This document shows, piece after piece, positions 1 to 11,448 of a stretch of DNA of 64,000 nt. The stretch comes from Gnetum montanum. Its lineage: Eukaryota; Streptophyta; Gnetopsida; Gnetales; Gnetaceae. The translations under genes were made by a program, and so were the position numbers. Location: positions 4,109 through 68,108 of the forward strand of contig MNCI01018957.1 of assembly GCA_015680685.1 (NCBI GenBank), written 5' to 3'. Numbering within the stretch: the stretch's first letter is position 1; every line of letters starts with the position of its first letter. Under the pieces are notes generated by a model. That model had not been told where the DNA came from. It saw nothing but the letters and a program-made list of their open reading frames with translations, and searched no databases.

Positions 1-204
1 TTTAAAGTAAGTCATTTGTAGTTCACACACAACGCAATTGTTACATTTTACACAACCACACGCCGCAACAGCACACACACATACTCACATTAACTACTGA
101 GTCTATTTGGAGGTATCTGGGCCTTGGTGTTGCCAGAGACCAGCAGGCACCTAAATCCTGTTCGAGGACACTCGTTGGCAGTCACGTCCCAAACGATCGT
201 CAAC
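1..204. other. unassigned left edge
   Basis: This stretch precedes the first point where homology to the other Athila-like copies in the window can be followed (about 205). It starts with CA-rich sequence and then has a more GC-balanced part near 110-200. I see no LTR end, primer-binding site or coding signal. It could be diverged 5' sequence of the element or the edge of another insertion. Confidence 0.4.
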
Positions 205-2230
205 ACATATCATAGAGGCCATTAAGATATCTTGCAGGCATTGCAAACAAAGTCATTTACCTAAACTAGACATGAATAATGTTCCTAAGTTTGAAGGAGG
301 CTATGATTCAGATTTGCAACATCACTTACAAGGCTTCCATGATGCCTGTGTGTTCTACAATGTGGAAAGTGAGTGGCAAAACTTGAAGATCTTTCCTAGG
401 ACACTAATATATAACGACAAAGTGTGGTATCAATCATTGAAACCAAACCCAATCTGATGATGGTTGCAATGCTAGAACTTTTCAACAAAAGATACCAAAC
501 TTATAAAAGAGTGTCCAATATGAGGAGACAAATCCAAGAGTGGAAACAAGAACAACATGAACTCTTGGACATGGCCCTAGATAGATATTATGTCCTATTG
601 AATAGATGCCCAAGCCATGCTTTCTCTAAGGAAAAACAACTTTACCACATCATACATGGGCTTCGCAATGAAACAAGGGTGACCCTTGGGATGTATGCCC
701 CAGGGTAATTATACGAGATTCAAGCCCATCAGATTAAAGAGATAATAGAGCATATGGCCAAAGAGGAAGGAGAAAAGTGCACATGGAATAATGTCAAGAA
801 ACATCAATGGGATCCAACTCTTCAATCAAAGGAGGTCCAAATTTATGGTAAGGAAATGAAACCACTCTTGATAAGGTGATTCCACAACAAACTTTGTCGA
901 CAAAGGAGTCTATTGATGATCTAGAAGAAAAATTCAATAGGATGTCTAAATGGATAAACAAAAACATCACAAATCTTGTTGAAATAGTAGTGGAGAAGAT
1001 TATGCAACACATGTCAGGCAAATGCAATAAACAAAGGACACAAAACCAAGAAATAATCAGGAACACTTTTCGGTAGATGAAAGTGAGGCTAAGAACTCCA
1101 CCATAGACGAAGATGATGGATCTGACCTATGCATATATGACCACCCAAAGGGCCAATGCCTCGTATTGTTGCATCTATAGGAGTATTAGGTAGGTGCCTT
1201 AAATTTGAATTTTGTGCAAAAGCACATGCTCAGGAGATTTCCTCTTCCACAAGATAACTATAGAAAATCCCACAACCAATTGTACCATCCTAGGAAGACT
1301 TATTACCAACCTCAACATGGTCCTCAACTATAGTGGCAACAACCACAGTCGTGGGGAAGGCCATCGCCAAATCAGCCATATATGCCAAAAATGCACGACT
1401 ATTATGTTCAACACCCTATTTCTCCAACTAGTTCTACATCTTCTATTTTTAATCACCACTACCACTCTCCTAAGTACCATAAATACATGACATCCCCTGA
1501 AGGATCACCACCTCGTGCTTCTTACCATCCAACTCACCCTCGATATTCTCATCATCCACCTCCTTATATGCCATCACCAGTGACTTAGGAAGGTTTTGCA
1601 TCACAATATCAACAAACGAGTGCCACTTGTGTTGCAAATGTGCATAGACATGCTGACACCAGTGGGTTCTAATTGCAACATAAAAAACATTCCTTCTGGA
1701 GGAAAGGCTGTAAGCTAAAGCAATCCACACATGAACCCACTGCGTCCAATGAACTAGCACAATGTCAATCTGGTGCACCACCTTCCTCATCTAAACCAGC
1801 ATCCTTTGACCATACACAAGGGCCACCATCTGTCTGTACTCCAATACCACATCCAACCAATGAATCTACAAATGTGGGAAGACAAACAAATTCATGCATA
1901 CCATCTCATACTCAAGGATGCTATTGTGGAACAGCCATCCATAATGTTAACACACCTCATATCCTAGCCCACCCTGCATATAACAATCAGGTGTGTGACC
2001 AACACCTCCAACAAGCACCCAGTGGTTGGGGTATGAATGGTTAACACACCTCATATCCTAGCCCACCTGACATATAATAATCAAGTGTGTGACCAACACC
2101 TCCAACAAGCACCCAGTGGTTGAGGTATGAATGGTTCCCAACGTTTCATACATGCATGGATCCTTTTCATCCACTTATTAATCCTAGCCATGACCAAATG
2201 TTTAGTTGTGAGGGTTATCCCCCATTCTAA
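205..2230 (+). pseudogene. retrotransposon gag remnant (Athila-like, copy 1)
   Basis: Gag is the capsid-like structural protein of the retrotransposon particle. An opening segment from 272 (MNNVPKFEGG) is followed in another frame at 424-708 by a gag core with RYQTYKRVSNMRRQIQEW and LLNRCPSHAFSKEKQLYHII. This resembles the Athila/Tat pattern in which a run such as 'F..KF......R.EI..F' precedes 'ELLRRCPHHG'. Near 1120 a degenerate zinc knuckle (CIYDHPKGQC) remains. A Pro/His/Tyr-rich tail follows at about 1380-2040, with a direct duplication: 'taacacacctcatatcctagcccacc' material occurs at both 1948 and 2042. Several stops and frame changes make it non-coding. Confidence 0.75.
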
Positions 2231-3549
2231 TCTTCTGGATTTTTAAGTGCTTTTTATCTTTTTGTTTTGCAATTCTTTATCATTTTCCTATTCTTTCTAC
2301 TTTCTCTACATTTTCTAGTTATTTTAATTTTCCTTGTATGTAATCTCGCTATTAATCATGCTACCCATTGAGGTGGGGTTTTTTCTCTATGTTGTCAAAT
2401 CATAAGGGACTGATTATTCAGACATTGAGACTACCACATCCATTCACCCATTCCATTAATAAGAGGTTCTTGCTCTAGTCATAATGGTAATCTTTTTATC
2501 ATCCAAACTCTAAATAACTTCATAACCATTGTGTCTAGATGGAAAAGTGCAGAACCAAGATGGAATGTAAAGGGTGTGACATCAAGGGAATTTGTGGATT
2601 CTCTTTGGCTATTTTTGTGTGTTCTATCATGTTGATGAGGTTGTAACCATATCCTTGTAGATCTAATAAAAAATGGAAGTAAGAGAAACTTTAACTGGAA
2701 CTGAATAAACTTCTGCAGGTCCCATTGGAAAGACATGTACCCATGCCTAAAGGTTGGTGACTTCTTAGAACCATAAAAAAATAATAATTGTCCCATAATA
2801 ATGCTCCTCCCTTAGAAAAAATGCCAAGTGATGTTATTCCTTGCAACTTTGATGGTCTTATGGTTGTTTGTCGATGGGATGAAACAATGCGCTATTACTA
2901 AAGGTGGTTTGGACTTGGTTTAAATCTTGGAAGGAAGGACACATGGTTATCTAACCATTAATAACACACAAGGTTTCATTATGACCATGGTACGATACCT
3001 CATGTCCCAATTTTTGTGATCCCTTCTTCGATCCATTCCATCTCGTTGTCTAAATGTTCATAACTTGTGGTTTTGTGTAACATAGAGTAATCATCTCAAT
3101 TTGGTGGTTTTAACATGTGTGTTTTTTTTTCATAGGTATGCATTGCATTCAACTCCTCTAGTGCCTACAGACATTTTAGACATGGTTACACAAGGGCATC
3201 ATAGGCTAGAGCCTACTTTGGGGGGGGACCCACTTGTGTAACTTTTGTGAATTGTACTTGTTTAACATGACCACATCATTTTTCACCTTCCATGCACTTC
3301 AATTGTTATATTTTATTATTTTCCTTATCATGAACATACTCTATCCCATAATCAAGCTTTCAACACCTTTTTCTTACTCATTCTTATACTTTTACCATTG
3401 ACGACTTCACCTTATCCTACTTTCAGTGCCTCCAATTAATTTCTCCACTTACTCAAATTGCAAAATTTAACTTTCCACGTTCTAATCCAACCTAGAGCTT
3501 TAGTTTGCATGTCCTTTGGTGCCCCAAAAATTGAAATTTTTGGGCCTTA
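2231..3549 (+). other. noncoding spacer of copy 1
   Basis: AT-rich sequence between gag and the ORF3 promoter-like module. It is homologous to about 28380-29900 of the full-length copy, with T-rich runs followed by the shared 'acatg(c/t)acccatgcct' motif at about 2732-2750. No coding potential was recognised. A 105-codon open frame on the minus strand (2479-2796) is not supported by any homology I can see. Confidence 0.5.
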
Positions 3550-3640
3550 ACGTCTTGTACCTAACATCAGGTTCGACTCGACATTGTGTCCTCAATGTCA
3601 TGTACCTGACATCGAGTCTGAAAAAGAGTATATATAGTGG
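3550..3640 (+). promoter_or_regulatory. internal U3-like module with TATA box ahead of ORF3 (copy 1)
   Basis: A segment with repeated 'acatc(a/g)' and 'cgaca' motifs leads into TATATATA at 3629-3636. It resembles the U3 part of this element's own 3' LTR (7117-7217), which has CGACATCAG and related motifs before TATAAATA at 7210-7217. The ORF3 start lies about 555 bp downstream. The similarity is seen in sequence; promoter activity is inference. Confidence 0.45.
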
Positions 3641-4189
3641 ACCCTCACACAACATGAACATCATTTCTCTTATTTGTTACTAGGGGATTTGTTGCAATTT
3701 TTTCTCACGACTTAGAGCTTTGTGCCTTCATCTTCCACTTGCGATATCTAGCTTTTTAATGCTCCAATTTCCATACCATTTGAATCTCTTTAAACCCAGA
3801 GTGTTCAACTTAGTCGTGGGGGGTGCGTGCATGTAAACTTTGCATCGATTTATTAAAATTTGCTATCACCTAGAAGGTATTCTAAGGTTAAGAATGGTAA
3901 AACCCATAGGACTTATAATGAAAAATCATTAACGATAACGCTAGACATCCAATTTTTGTAACCCTTAGGCCTAAAACCAGTATTTTAAGCCACATATAGT
4001 GAAAAAGGAATTAGTTGCATTGGATCGTAGAAGAGATAGATACTTTTTGGGGGATCTTTCTTGAAAACTTTTCCTAACCCTACAATCATATGCATAATGA
4101 GCTTAATGAACTAGGTTATGAGTAAGGTATGAGTTGATAGATGATAATAAACATCACCTTAGTAACACTTGATTTTTTTTTTATTATAG

Positions 4190-6905
4190 ATGGCCCGAAA
4201 AAGAGGTGCTCAAGGTGAACCCTCACAGAGAGCCGCTAAGCACCCACATGGTGGCTACGGCTAGCAAGGAGAACACTTTGAACATGCTAAATAAGAGGTC
4301 CAATCGTTCAGTATCCATCAAGAGGCCCTTGCTACCAGGCAATTGGCCCAAGGTGAGGCAGTAGAAGTACTAGCTCTTAATTAGGGACAACATATCACGT
4401 TGCCCCTTCATTGCCTTGCTACCATTTTGAAAAAGTCCACATTGGCCTCAGTCATTATGGAAATGAACTTCAATTTGTTCATGGAATTTTCTTTTGAAGT
4501 GGTGTAGATGAAACTCAAAGCATCCCCATTATGGCCGATCTTGTCTAACAGTGGTAAATGGCACCTGGGGCAAGTCTATTAATTTTGGCACAATAAGGAT
4601 GAGGGTACCACTATGAATATTTTTGGGGTGAATGTCTGATACATAGTTAAAGATATAGCTACAAATCTCAACCTGCCTAATGAAGGGGCCAAGGTTGCTT
4701 ACCTATCCACCAGATTCGACCCTGAAAAGAAGAGACTATGGTGAAAGAAGGTGTATGGCAAAGAAGATAAATCATGCCATGAGATGACCTTGGAAGAGAG
4801 AACTTACTTGAAGATTGGAACATACCACCTATTTCCCACCAGAGGGCTTAATCACATTTCCACTTATGCAACTAGCGGAAGTGCCATTTTAATGGGAAAA
4901 TTTTCAATTAACCTTACTCAATACTATTTCATAGAAATCCAACAATGGTTTGAAGAAACAAAGTCAAGGAGACCAACACTTTCATTTCCTTGTTTGATCA
5001 AAAAGCTATGCAAGCATGTGGGAATCTTAGAATATACCAATGATATTCTTCAAAAGGCTTAGCATGCCTCTTTTGTAGAGCTTCTCAAAATCGTAGCACC
5101 AAGAAAATATTTTGGTGAGAATCAAGAAGTTGAAAAAAAGGCAAAACCAAGAATTGAAATGCAACAAGAGCCTGAGTAGCACCCACTAGCACAAGCTTCG
5201 CCACCACCACTACAAGATTATAGACCATCGATGAGCCACCTACAAAGAATCGCTGAGACCATCAATTGGAGGAGTAGGGATGAGGTTAATCTCTTTCAGG
5301 TTATGGACAATGCTGCATGGCCCACTGTATTAGCCAATCTAACAAAGGGGGAGATCTTGATTTAATCAGGAGGAGGGGGATCCCAATGGTCATGCCAGAT
5401 CTCTGGGAATGCTGCATCCTTTCAAGTTACTTTGGAAATTGGAGAAGGCACCACAGTCATGGTGCTACAACATGAGGATGCAGCAGACATAGTAGAGGTG
5501 ATCACTGATCACATCAAGGAATCGTTCAATGTTCTTGTTATGCCTCTGATTGATCTGGCAGGGACAAAAGATGTGAAAATGCTAGCTAGGACCTCAATGA
5601 CTCCCACAGTGCATGAGGATGTACTTGATCATTTGCTGTAGATAGGTTAAGTGATGACCACTCTGTTTGACATCCCCAGTGATGTCATTGCAACACAATT
5701 AGACCTCATCACTACAAAAGGAAAGCTAGTCATGGTTGAGTTTAGGGCAGAGCATGTAGAAGCTAAGGTGCAAAGATTGCAAGAAGAGTTGGTTGCCTTG
5801 TGCGCTGAACAATTAGATCTTGCTCATTTCATCACACCAGACCAATTGGAGTAGTTTTAGATAGAGGAGCTTACCAAGTTGAAAAAGGAGAGAGCAGCTA
5901 CTAAGCAAGCAAAGGAGATGGCAGTCTGGAATGCATCTACTAGAGATGCAAGGACTCGTGCATAAAAAGGCATTGACCACTATTTAAGAAGAAAACAAGT
6001 AGCTCACTAAAGAGAATGCCCAGTTGACCATAGTAGAAAAGCAAAAGAACATCTTGGAAGAGAGTGTCCATAGGTTGAGAGAACAATTGGTGAGGATCAA
6101 CCAGGATATGAGTAGATTAGCTTGAGAAAATAGAACCCTCTCCATAGAGAAGGTATATGGTATTCACCAAAAGATAGCAATTGAAATCAACACGTGGAAA
6201 AACAAGGACAAGAAACATGAGAAGTTAAAAGAACACTTCCATGACTAGGTTGGCATGTACAAGGAAATTAATGAGAAAGAAATCAAAGTGGCCAATGTCG
6301 ACATCAACTCCTTAGTAGCACAAAATTCTAAATGATAGGCCATTTTGGATAGTTATGCCATGGTCCAACAAGCGGTAGCTAAAAATAAGGACCTGCAGAT
6401 AGAAGATTTGAAGGAATACATGCCATTGGCTAACCTTAGATATGCCAACCTTGCCATATTAACAATAGGTCATCCCCGAAGTGAGTTGGAGAAGTAAGTG
6501 GCAACCACCTATGCACTGTATGAGAAGAATTTTGTAGATCAAAAGGATGCTTTGCAAAAGTTACAAGTGGCAAACTTAGAATTAGAGGTGATCAAAGCTA
6601 GCTACCAAGGATAGAAAGATGTGGCCTCGAACCTAGCTCAAAGATTAACAGACTATCATGAGCTAAAGGATAAAGCCAGGGCCTTTGAGGAGGAATGATG
6701 GTAGTTGTACGTCAAGGCCAATCAAATGTTTTTGTAACTGCCATGTCCTTGGAATGTACCAATGCTAGCACACATCAACACAACTGCCTGGATGATGCAT
6801 GACCTAAGCATGGAGGAGGACAAATTGTAGGCCTTGCTCAACCATTACAAATTCTAGCAGCCAAACAACAAAGGGAAGCGACCAATGGAAGAGCCACCAC
6901 ATCTG
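4190..6905 (+). pseudogene. third ORF of Athila-like element (copy 1), decayed
   Basis: This ORF sits downstream of where integrase would end, the position of the so-called env-like ORF of Athila elements. It starts MARKRGAQGEPSQR at 4190. The best preserved part is 4751-5062 (TYHLFPTRGLNH, KFSINLTQYYFIEIQQWFEE, PCLIKKLCKHVGI). That pattern resembles the 'putative plant transposon protein' domain found in many Athila-type ORFs. The later part (about 5650-6700) is rich in Glu, Lys, Leu and Gln and looks like a long coiled coil. I see no signal peptide or membrane segment, so there is no support for a true envelope. The ATG directly follows 'ttattatag', which could serve as a splice acceptor. 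Many stops; function lost. Confidence 0.6.
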
Positions 6906-7081
6906 GGCACTACATGAGCCTCCTAGTCTTGTTCTTTCTTGTCTTGTTTTCTAATCATGTGTCCCATTTTTGTACTACACCATTGCGGCATGCGAAGAGT
7001 CAATTATTTTGTTCATTGTTCAAGTCAATTATTTTGTCCATTATCCAAGTCAGTCTTGTCCATTGTTCAAGTTTTCATTCA

Positions 7082-7093
7082 ATCATGGGGGTA
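7082..7093 (+). other. polypurine tract, copy 1
   Basis: 'atcatgggggta' immediately precedes the LTR start TGATGAGTTG. The copy at 33485-33499 has the equivalent 'gttgtgggggta'. This is where plus-strand DNA synthesis would be primed. Confidence 0.6.
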
Positions 7094-7959
7094 TGATGAG
7101 TTGTGATTTGAGGGTATGATGAGTCGTGATTTGACAGGCCTCGACATCAGATATGCAACGTCAAAGTCCCGATGTTGTGTACCCAACATTGCCTCATCTA
7201 AACCTCAACTATAAATACTACACTTGGGCTTCCAGATAAGGGGGCTTAGCTTAGCTTAGATCTTAGAAATAGTTGGTTTTCAGTTTCTTTTCCTTTAAAT
7301 TTGTTATTCCCAGTGCACGCCTGCAATGTGATGTTTGTAATCGTATGGCATCTTTGTTCAAGTGTGACATACTTGGACACGTTACATAACTGGCAATAAA
7401 GATTGAGATTACTTCCATCATTGCAGCATCCACTTAGCTTAATACTGTTGCTTTAATTATTTAATGCTTTATTTAGTTAAACATTTTCATTTATTGTTAT
7501 TTATTATTCATGTTGTTAAGCAAAATGTGAATGCCTTAATCACGAGTGTTTGAGTGTAAATACTTGATCACCCAGAGGCGTATTGTTTGGCACAACCAAT
7601 GATGTACACTTGGTAAACCTAGAAGTAGGTCCACAAAGTCCAAGACGTGTATAGACGATTAAGAGTGGATACCACTGCCATAGGCTAATTTAGATTTTAT
7701 TTTTCATTATTCATTAGCTAATCAATTTCTCTCTTTTTATCACCAGGAGTAGCATAGAATTAGAAAACATCATACGCCTCACTTTGGACTAAACCATATG
7801 TGACAAGCTACCACTAGTCTAAGTGGGAAGATAACAAAGTGCAATCGAGTTATAACAATCTAGATGCTATAACTCATCCTATCCACGAAATTCAATTGGA
7901 TCATGCATGAACACTTGTGATTCATATGGTTGAGCGTAGGGGTACCTCACTGCTCATCA
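7094..7959 (+). repeat. 3' LTR of copy 1
   Basis: It begins TGATGAGTTGTG and ends CTGCTCATCA, matching the ends of the LTRs at 21223-22119 and 33500-34407. A 23-bp tandem duplication at the left edge repeats 'gggtatgatgagt(t/c)gtgatttg', so a second possible LTR start lies at 7117. A TATA box, TATAAATA, is at 7210-7217. The sequence to the right is hAT transposase. Confidence 0.8.
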
Positions 7960-7966
7960 ATATCAA

Positions 7967-8595
7967 ACACTACTATAGAGAAAATGTTTGATGTTTCAAA
8001 TAGGAAAAATGAGAATGCAATCATAGGAAGACTTTTTTATGCTTATGGCATACCTTTTAACATTACTCAATCTCCTTATTGGAAATAAGCTATACAAATG
8101 ATAAATTTTGCTCCAAAAGGCTATGTTTTACCTAGTTATGAAAAGATTAGAATAACTTTGTTAAGTGAAGAAAAATCTCAAATGGAAGAAAATTTAAGAT
8201 ACATAAAGGGTAGTTCATCTACAACATGTATGCTTATTTTATCAGATGGATGGACAAATATCAATAATAAACCACTTACTAATATTCTTGCATCATTTTT
8301 AAAAGGTATTATATTTATAAAGTTACATGATACCTAGGAAAATGTTACAAATGTTGCATATTTAATGAAATTATTTCATAAGGTGATAAATATTATGGGT
8401 AGAGATAATATTGTGTATATTTTCACAAATAGTGCTTCAAATAATATGTTGGTAGGAGAAATGATAAAGGATGAATTTTCAAGTATATTTTGGACTCCTT
8501 GTGTAACACATTACTTGAATTTATTACTTAAAGATATTATTGTAGATGTTGAATGGATATCACAAGTTATAAATAATGCCAAAAAAATTCAATAG
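7967..8595 (+). pseudogene. hAT-type transposase remnant (DUF659 region)
   Basis: hAT transposases move DNA transposons by cut and paste. Reading from 7967, recognisable blocks are IEKMFDVSNR, IIGRLFYAYGIPFNITQSPY, VLPSYEKIR, ILSDGWTNINNKPLTN, FTNSASNNML and IFWTPCVTHYLNLLLKDI. These match the conserved DUF659 region (SDGW...N; TDNAsNy; lFWtPCaaHclnLml.Di). Stops fall at about 8086 and 8335. The N-terminal zinc finger and the C-terminal dimerisation domain are missing. The left end is cut exactly at the 3' LTR of copy 1, so that element probably inserted into this hAT copy. Confidence 0.8.
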
Positions 8596-9658
8596 TTTAT
8601 TATGAACCATTCATTTATAGTTTATTGTAGAAGTTTTTAATGAAATTTTATTTATTTTGATTAAATATTCTAGAACTTTTTTATGTATTAAATGTATTAA
8701 TTCAAAAAACTTTATTAGCATAGGTACATAGTAGACTTAGTACCATAAAGGCTTAAGATTTAGTTCATGTCAATTCAAACATCAGGTTTTTATCTTAGTC
8801 TTCTTTGGCTTACAAATCAAGTCCTCATCAAATGTGGGATTATGTAGGATGTTTAGATGATAGACATGATGAGTTTTCTATAGAATTTTTAGATTTTGAT
8901 TTTGAGAAAGTGTTTGATAGTGCTAAGAATAAAAGGCACTTTTAAAAGATTAACTATCATACTATTTCATCAAAATGTTTAACTAAGCTATTGTCATCAT
9001 TAAGTAGCATACAATACATGAAATGTTATGAAGTTATTTTGTGATCTTTGTTAAAACTCTTGTCATTATTAAATAACATACAATATGAGACCTTTTATAA
9101 AGTTACTTTCTGATAAGTTAAAAAGTGATCTTTTTTAACTTGGTTGTTAAATATAGCTCCACATTTTTATGTCCAAAAATTAACATCTGTTATTATGCAA
9201 ATACCTTTCTATTATTATGATAGAAAGTTCTGCATCTAATAAAATTTATTATTAAAATTTTACTTATATTATTCCTAATTTATATAACATATTATTTTTA
9301 AATGGTTTCTTGTATGTAACCTTTCAGCGTGCCGTTTTCGTCACGTTGCAGGTGCTAATGCTACCCCGTTACCCGTTTTTGGTAACGATGATTAATATTC
9401 AAAAAAAAAAAATAGACTCGTTTGATTTTTTAAAAAAATATTTCAACGTTATTTATGAAATTGGAGTGAAACCGAAATTTTGTTAAGTGAATCGAGTATA
9501 AGAACTTGAAAAAACGTTGGAACTTTTCACAACGACTTCTATTACAAACTTTGAAATTTTCAGATTTAAAAATAAAATCGTGACACTAAAGCAAATACGC
9601 TCGGTAATGTAAAGTAAAGTAATAAAAGCAAGGACATTCGTACCCAAAAGCGAGGACA
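8596..9658. other. AT-rich stretch without recognised genes
   Basis: No coding unit was recognised. Phrases near 8820-8940 could be a far-decayed continuation of the hAT transposase but are too degraded to assign. An 'a' run lies near 9400. Confidence 0.4.
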
Positions 9659-9663
9659 TTGAT

Positions 9664-10186
9664 TGTAACAACGTTGCCCCAACGTTGCCCGGCACCCCAA
9701 GGAATTTACAAAGATCCAATGGATCTTTGGGGCGAAAAACCTGGGGAATACGCCTCAAACAAGCAAGCATCTCACGAGTGCAAGCAGAAGAGAACCAAGC
9801 AAACAAGTACACACACAACCTTGTAGACCACATCGATGGAAGGGGAGACGATGCACCTACAAGAGAAGGTACCTCACCCCTAGATCCCTCACAATCTAGT
9901 ACAAGGTGTGGTATGGCACCGCACCAAAACTATCCAGTCTTGGCTGCCTACATATCTACGACCGCCGTAGAATCAGGGCCATGTAGTTCTCCACGGAGAA
10001 GAGGAAAGGAAAAAGACTTAGATAAGAGAGTTGCAATAGGAGGGTGTCTTATTGCTAGCTTGGTACCACCAAGCCAGGGTGGGTTTTGTAACACTTGAGA
10101 GCCACCCGAGGGTGCCTCAGAGTGTTCCATGGCGCCCGAACCATGGGGAGAGCCTAAGAGAACCACCACTTGGGACATCTCTCACA
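9664..10186 (-). repeat. TRIM-like LTR, left copy (3' LTR)
   Basis: Plus-strand ends are TGTAACAACGTTG and ACATCTCTCACA. It pairs with 10854-11376. An internal near-duplication, 'aacgttgcccc aacgttgcccgg', lies at its left end. Open frames of 60-137 codons within it are LTR sequence, not genes. Confidence 0.93.
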
Positions 10187-10197
10187 ATCCTCCCCCA
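10187..10197 (-). other. TRIM polypurine tract
   Basis: On the minus strand, GTGGGGGAGGAT-type sequence directly precedes the 3' LTR start TGTGAGAG. This is the expected plus-strand primer position. Confidence 0.7.
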
Positions 10198-10839
10198 CAT
10201 AAAGAAGCGACGTCCTTGGAGCGAAGCCTAGGATAGCTTCGAGTGTACACTTCACATGGGTTTGGAACTCCGTCAATTCCGAGGATCCGTCAACTCCTTA
10301 TACGCCAGGCTTGAAGGAAAGTACCAACCCCAATACCTGATACGTCCTTCCATCCAATGCCTTGCATGAAATGCAAGGGCAATTGGAGGAAACCCAAGAC
10401 TTCCCTTCTCTATACGAGCGGGAGAGTCCAACCCAAAGGGCCAACGTCTCTAAGGTGTCCCCTAGATCCATCCCTTTTGAGGGTCTAGAGACATATCTTC
10501 TTGCGTAAACCATCATTTATATCTTTAGGGAGAGCAACATACATCAATTGCTCACAATTTCTCATCTATCCCCTTATGAAGAGTGGAGAACATTGCCATC
10601 AAGAAACTCTTCAAAAACACAAGGATATGATCCTAGATCACCTAGGTATCAATCCGAAGGGACCATTAACCAAACAAGCTCAATGGAGTAACACCACCAA
10701 AGAGCACAAGGCCACCCTCCAAGGGAGTGGTTAGCCAAAGTTGAGAATGGGTTTAGCTAGTTTCTATCGGAAATCTCACAAACCACAAACCCTGATACCC
10801 ACTTAGCGAGAAACTTTTACCACTGACTAACACAAAAAC

Positions 10840-10851
10840 GCTCTGATACCA
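10840..10851 (-). other. TRIM primer-binding site, tRNA-Met type
   Basis: The plus strand reads GCTCTGATACCA, which is TGGTATCAGAGC on the element strand, the canonical plant initiator tRNA-Met primer site. A 2-bp spacer separates it from the LTR. It fixes the element's orientation. Confidence 0.9.
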
Positions 10852-10853
10852 TC

Positions 10854-11376
10854 TGTAACAACGTTGCCCCAACGTTGCCCGGCACCCCAAGGAATTCACA
10901 AAGATCCAATGGATCTTTGGGGTAAAAGACCTAGGGAATACACCTCAAACAAGCAAGCATCTCACGAGTGCAAGCAGAAGAGAACCAAGCAAACAAGTAC
11001 ATACACAACCTTGTAGACCACATCGATGGAAGGGGAGACGATGCACCTACAAGGGAAGGTACCTCACCCCTAGATCCCTCACAATCTAGTACAAGGTGTG
11101 GTATGGCACCGCACCAAAACTATCCAGTCTTGGCTGCCTACATATCTACGACCACTGTAGAATCAGGGCCATGTAGTTCTCCACGGAGAAGAGAAAAGGA
11201 AAAGGACTTAGATAAGAGAGTTGCAATAGGAGGGTGTCCTATTGCTAGCTTGGTACCACCAAGCCGGGGTGGGTTTTGTAACACTTGAAAGCCACCCGAG
11301 GGTGCCTCAGAGTGTTCCATGGCCCCCGAACCATGGGGAGAGCCCAAGAGAACCACGACTTGGGACATCTCTCACA
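10854..11376 (-). repeat. TRIM-like LTR, right copy (5' LTR)
   Basis: Same ends and length as 9664-10186. If active, this LTR would initiate minus-strand transcription reading away from the NLR. Confidence 0.93.
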
Positions 11377-11420
11377 TTGATAATTTGCTCACAAAAGTGC
11401 ATGACCTCTTTGTGCTTAGT

Positions 11421-11426
11421 TTTATT
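11421..11426 (-). terminator. candidate polyadenylation signal of the NLR gene
   Basis: The minus strand reads AATAAA 23 bases beyond the NLR stop codon. The TRIM insertion site is about 40 bp farther on, so the signal lies between gene and element. Confidence 0.45.
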
Positions 11427-11448
11427 AAAAAAATAAGTTTACCAGATA

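Larger units (their letters stand above)
205..7959 (+). mobile_element. Athila-like Ty3/gypsy element lacking pol (copy 1), 5' end missing
   Basis: The order is gag remnant, long noncoding spacer, third ORF, polypurine tract and 3' LTR. It matches the full-length copy at 21223-34407 in order and in local sequence, including MNN(V/I)P(K/R)FEG in gag, the spacer around the 'agacatg(c/t)acccatgcct' motif, ORF3 and the LTR start TGATGAGTTG. Protease, RT, RNase H and integrase, which take about 3.5 kb in that copy, are absent: the gag tail passes straight into the post-integrase spacer near 2230. This is therefore an internally deleted, non-autonomous (LARD or TR-GAG style) derivative. No 5' LTR lies in the window. 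Stops in gag and ORF3 show it is old. Confidence 0.75.
9664..11376 (-). mobile_element. small non-autonomous LTR retrotransposon (TRIM-like), complete
   Basis: Two 523-bp LTRs flank a 667-bp internal region. A perfect 5-bp target duplication, TTGAT, lies at 9659-9663 and 11377-11381. In element orientation (minus) the primer-binding site TGGTATCAGAGC is complementary to initiator tRNA-Met and lies two bases from the right-hand LTR. A purine tract (GGGGGAGGAT) abuts the left-hand LTR. The internal region has only a 72-codon open frame at 10298-10516 (-) with no recognised domain and no pol, so mobility would depend on another element. By eye the LTRs differ at about 18 of 523 positions, mostly transitions. 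It lies about 70 bp downstream of the NLR stop codon and in the same orientation. Confidence 0.92.

Noticed and set aside
4190-6905. Retroviral envelope gene
   Set aside because: The position is env-like, but no signal peptide, glycosylation pattern or transmembrane helix is visible; the sequence looks like the plant-transposon-protein domain plus coiled coil.
9685-10178. Open frames up to 137 codons repeated at 10968-11368
   Set aside because: They lie inside the paired TRIM LTRs and appear in both copies because the LTRs are duplicates.
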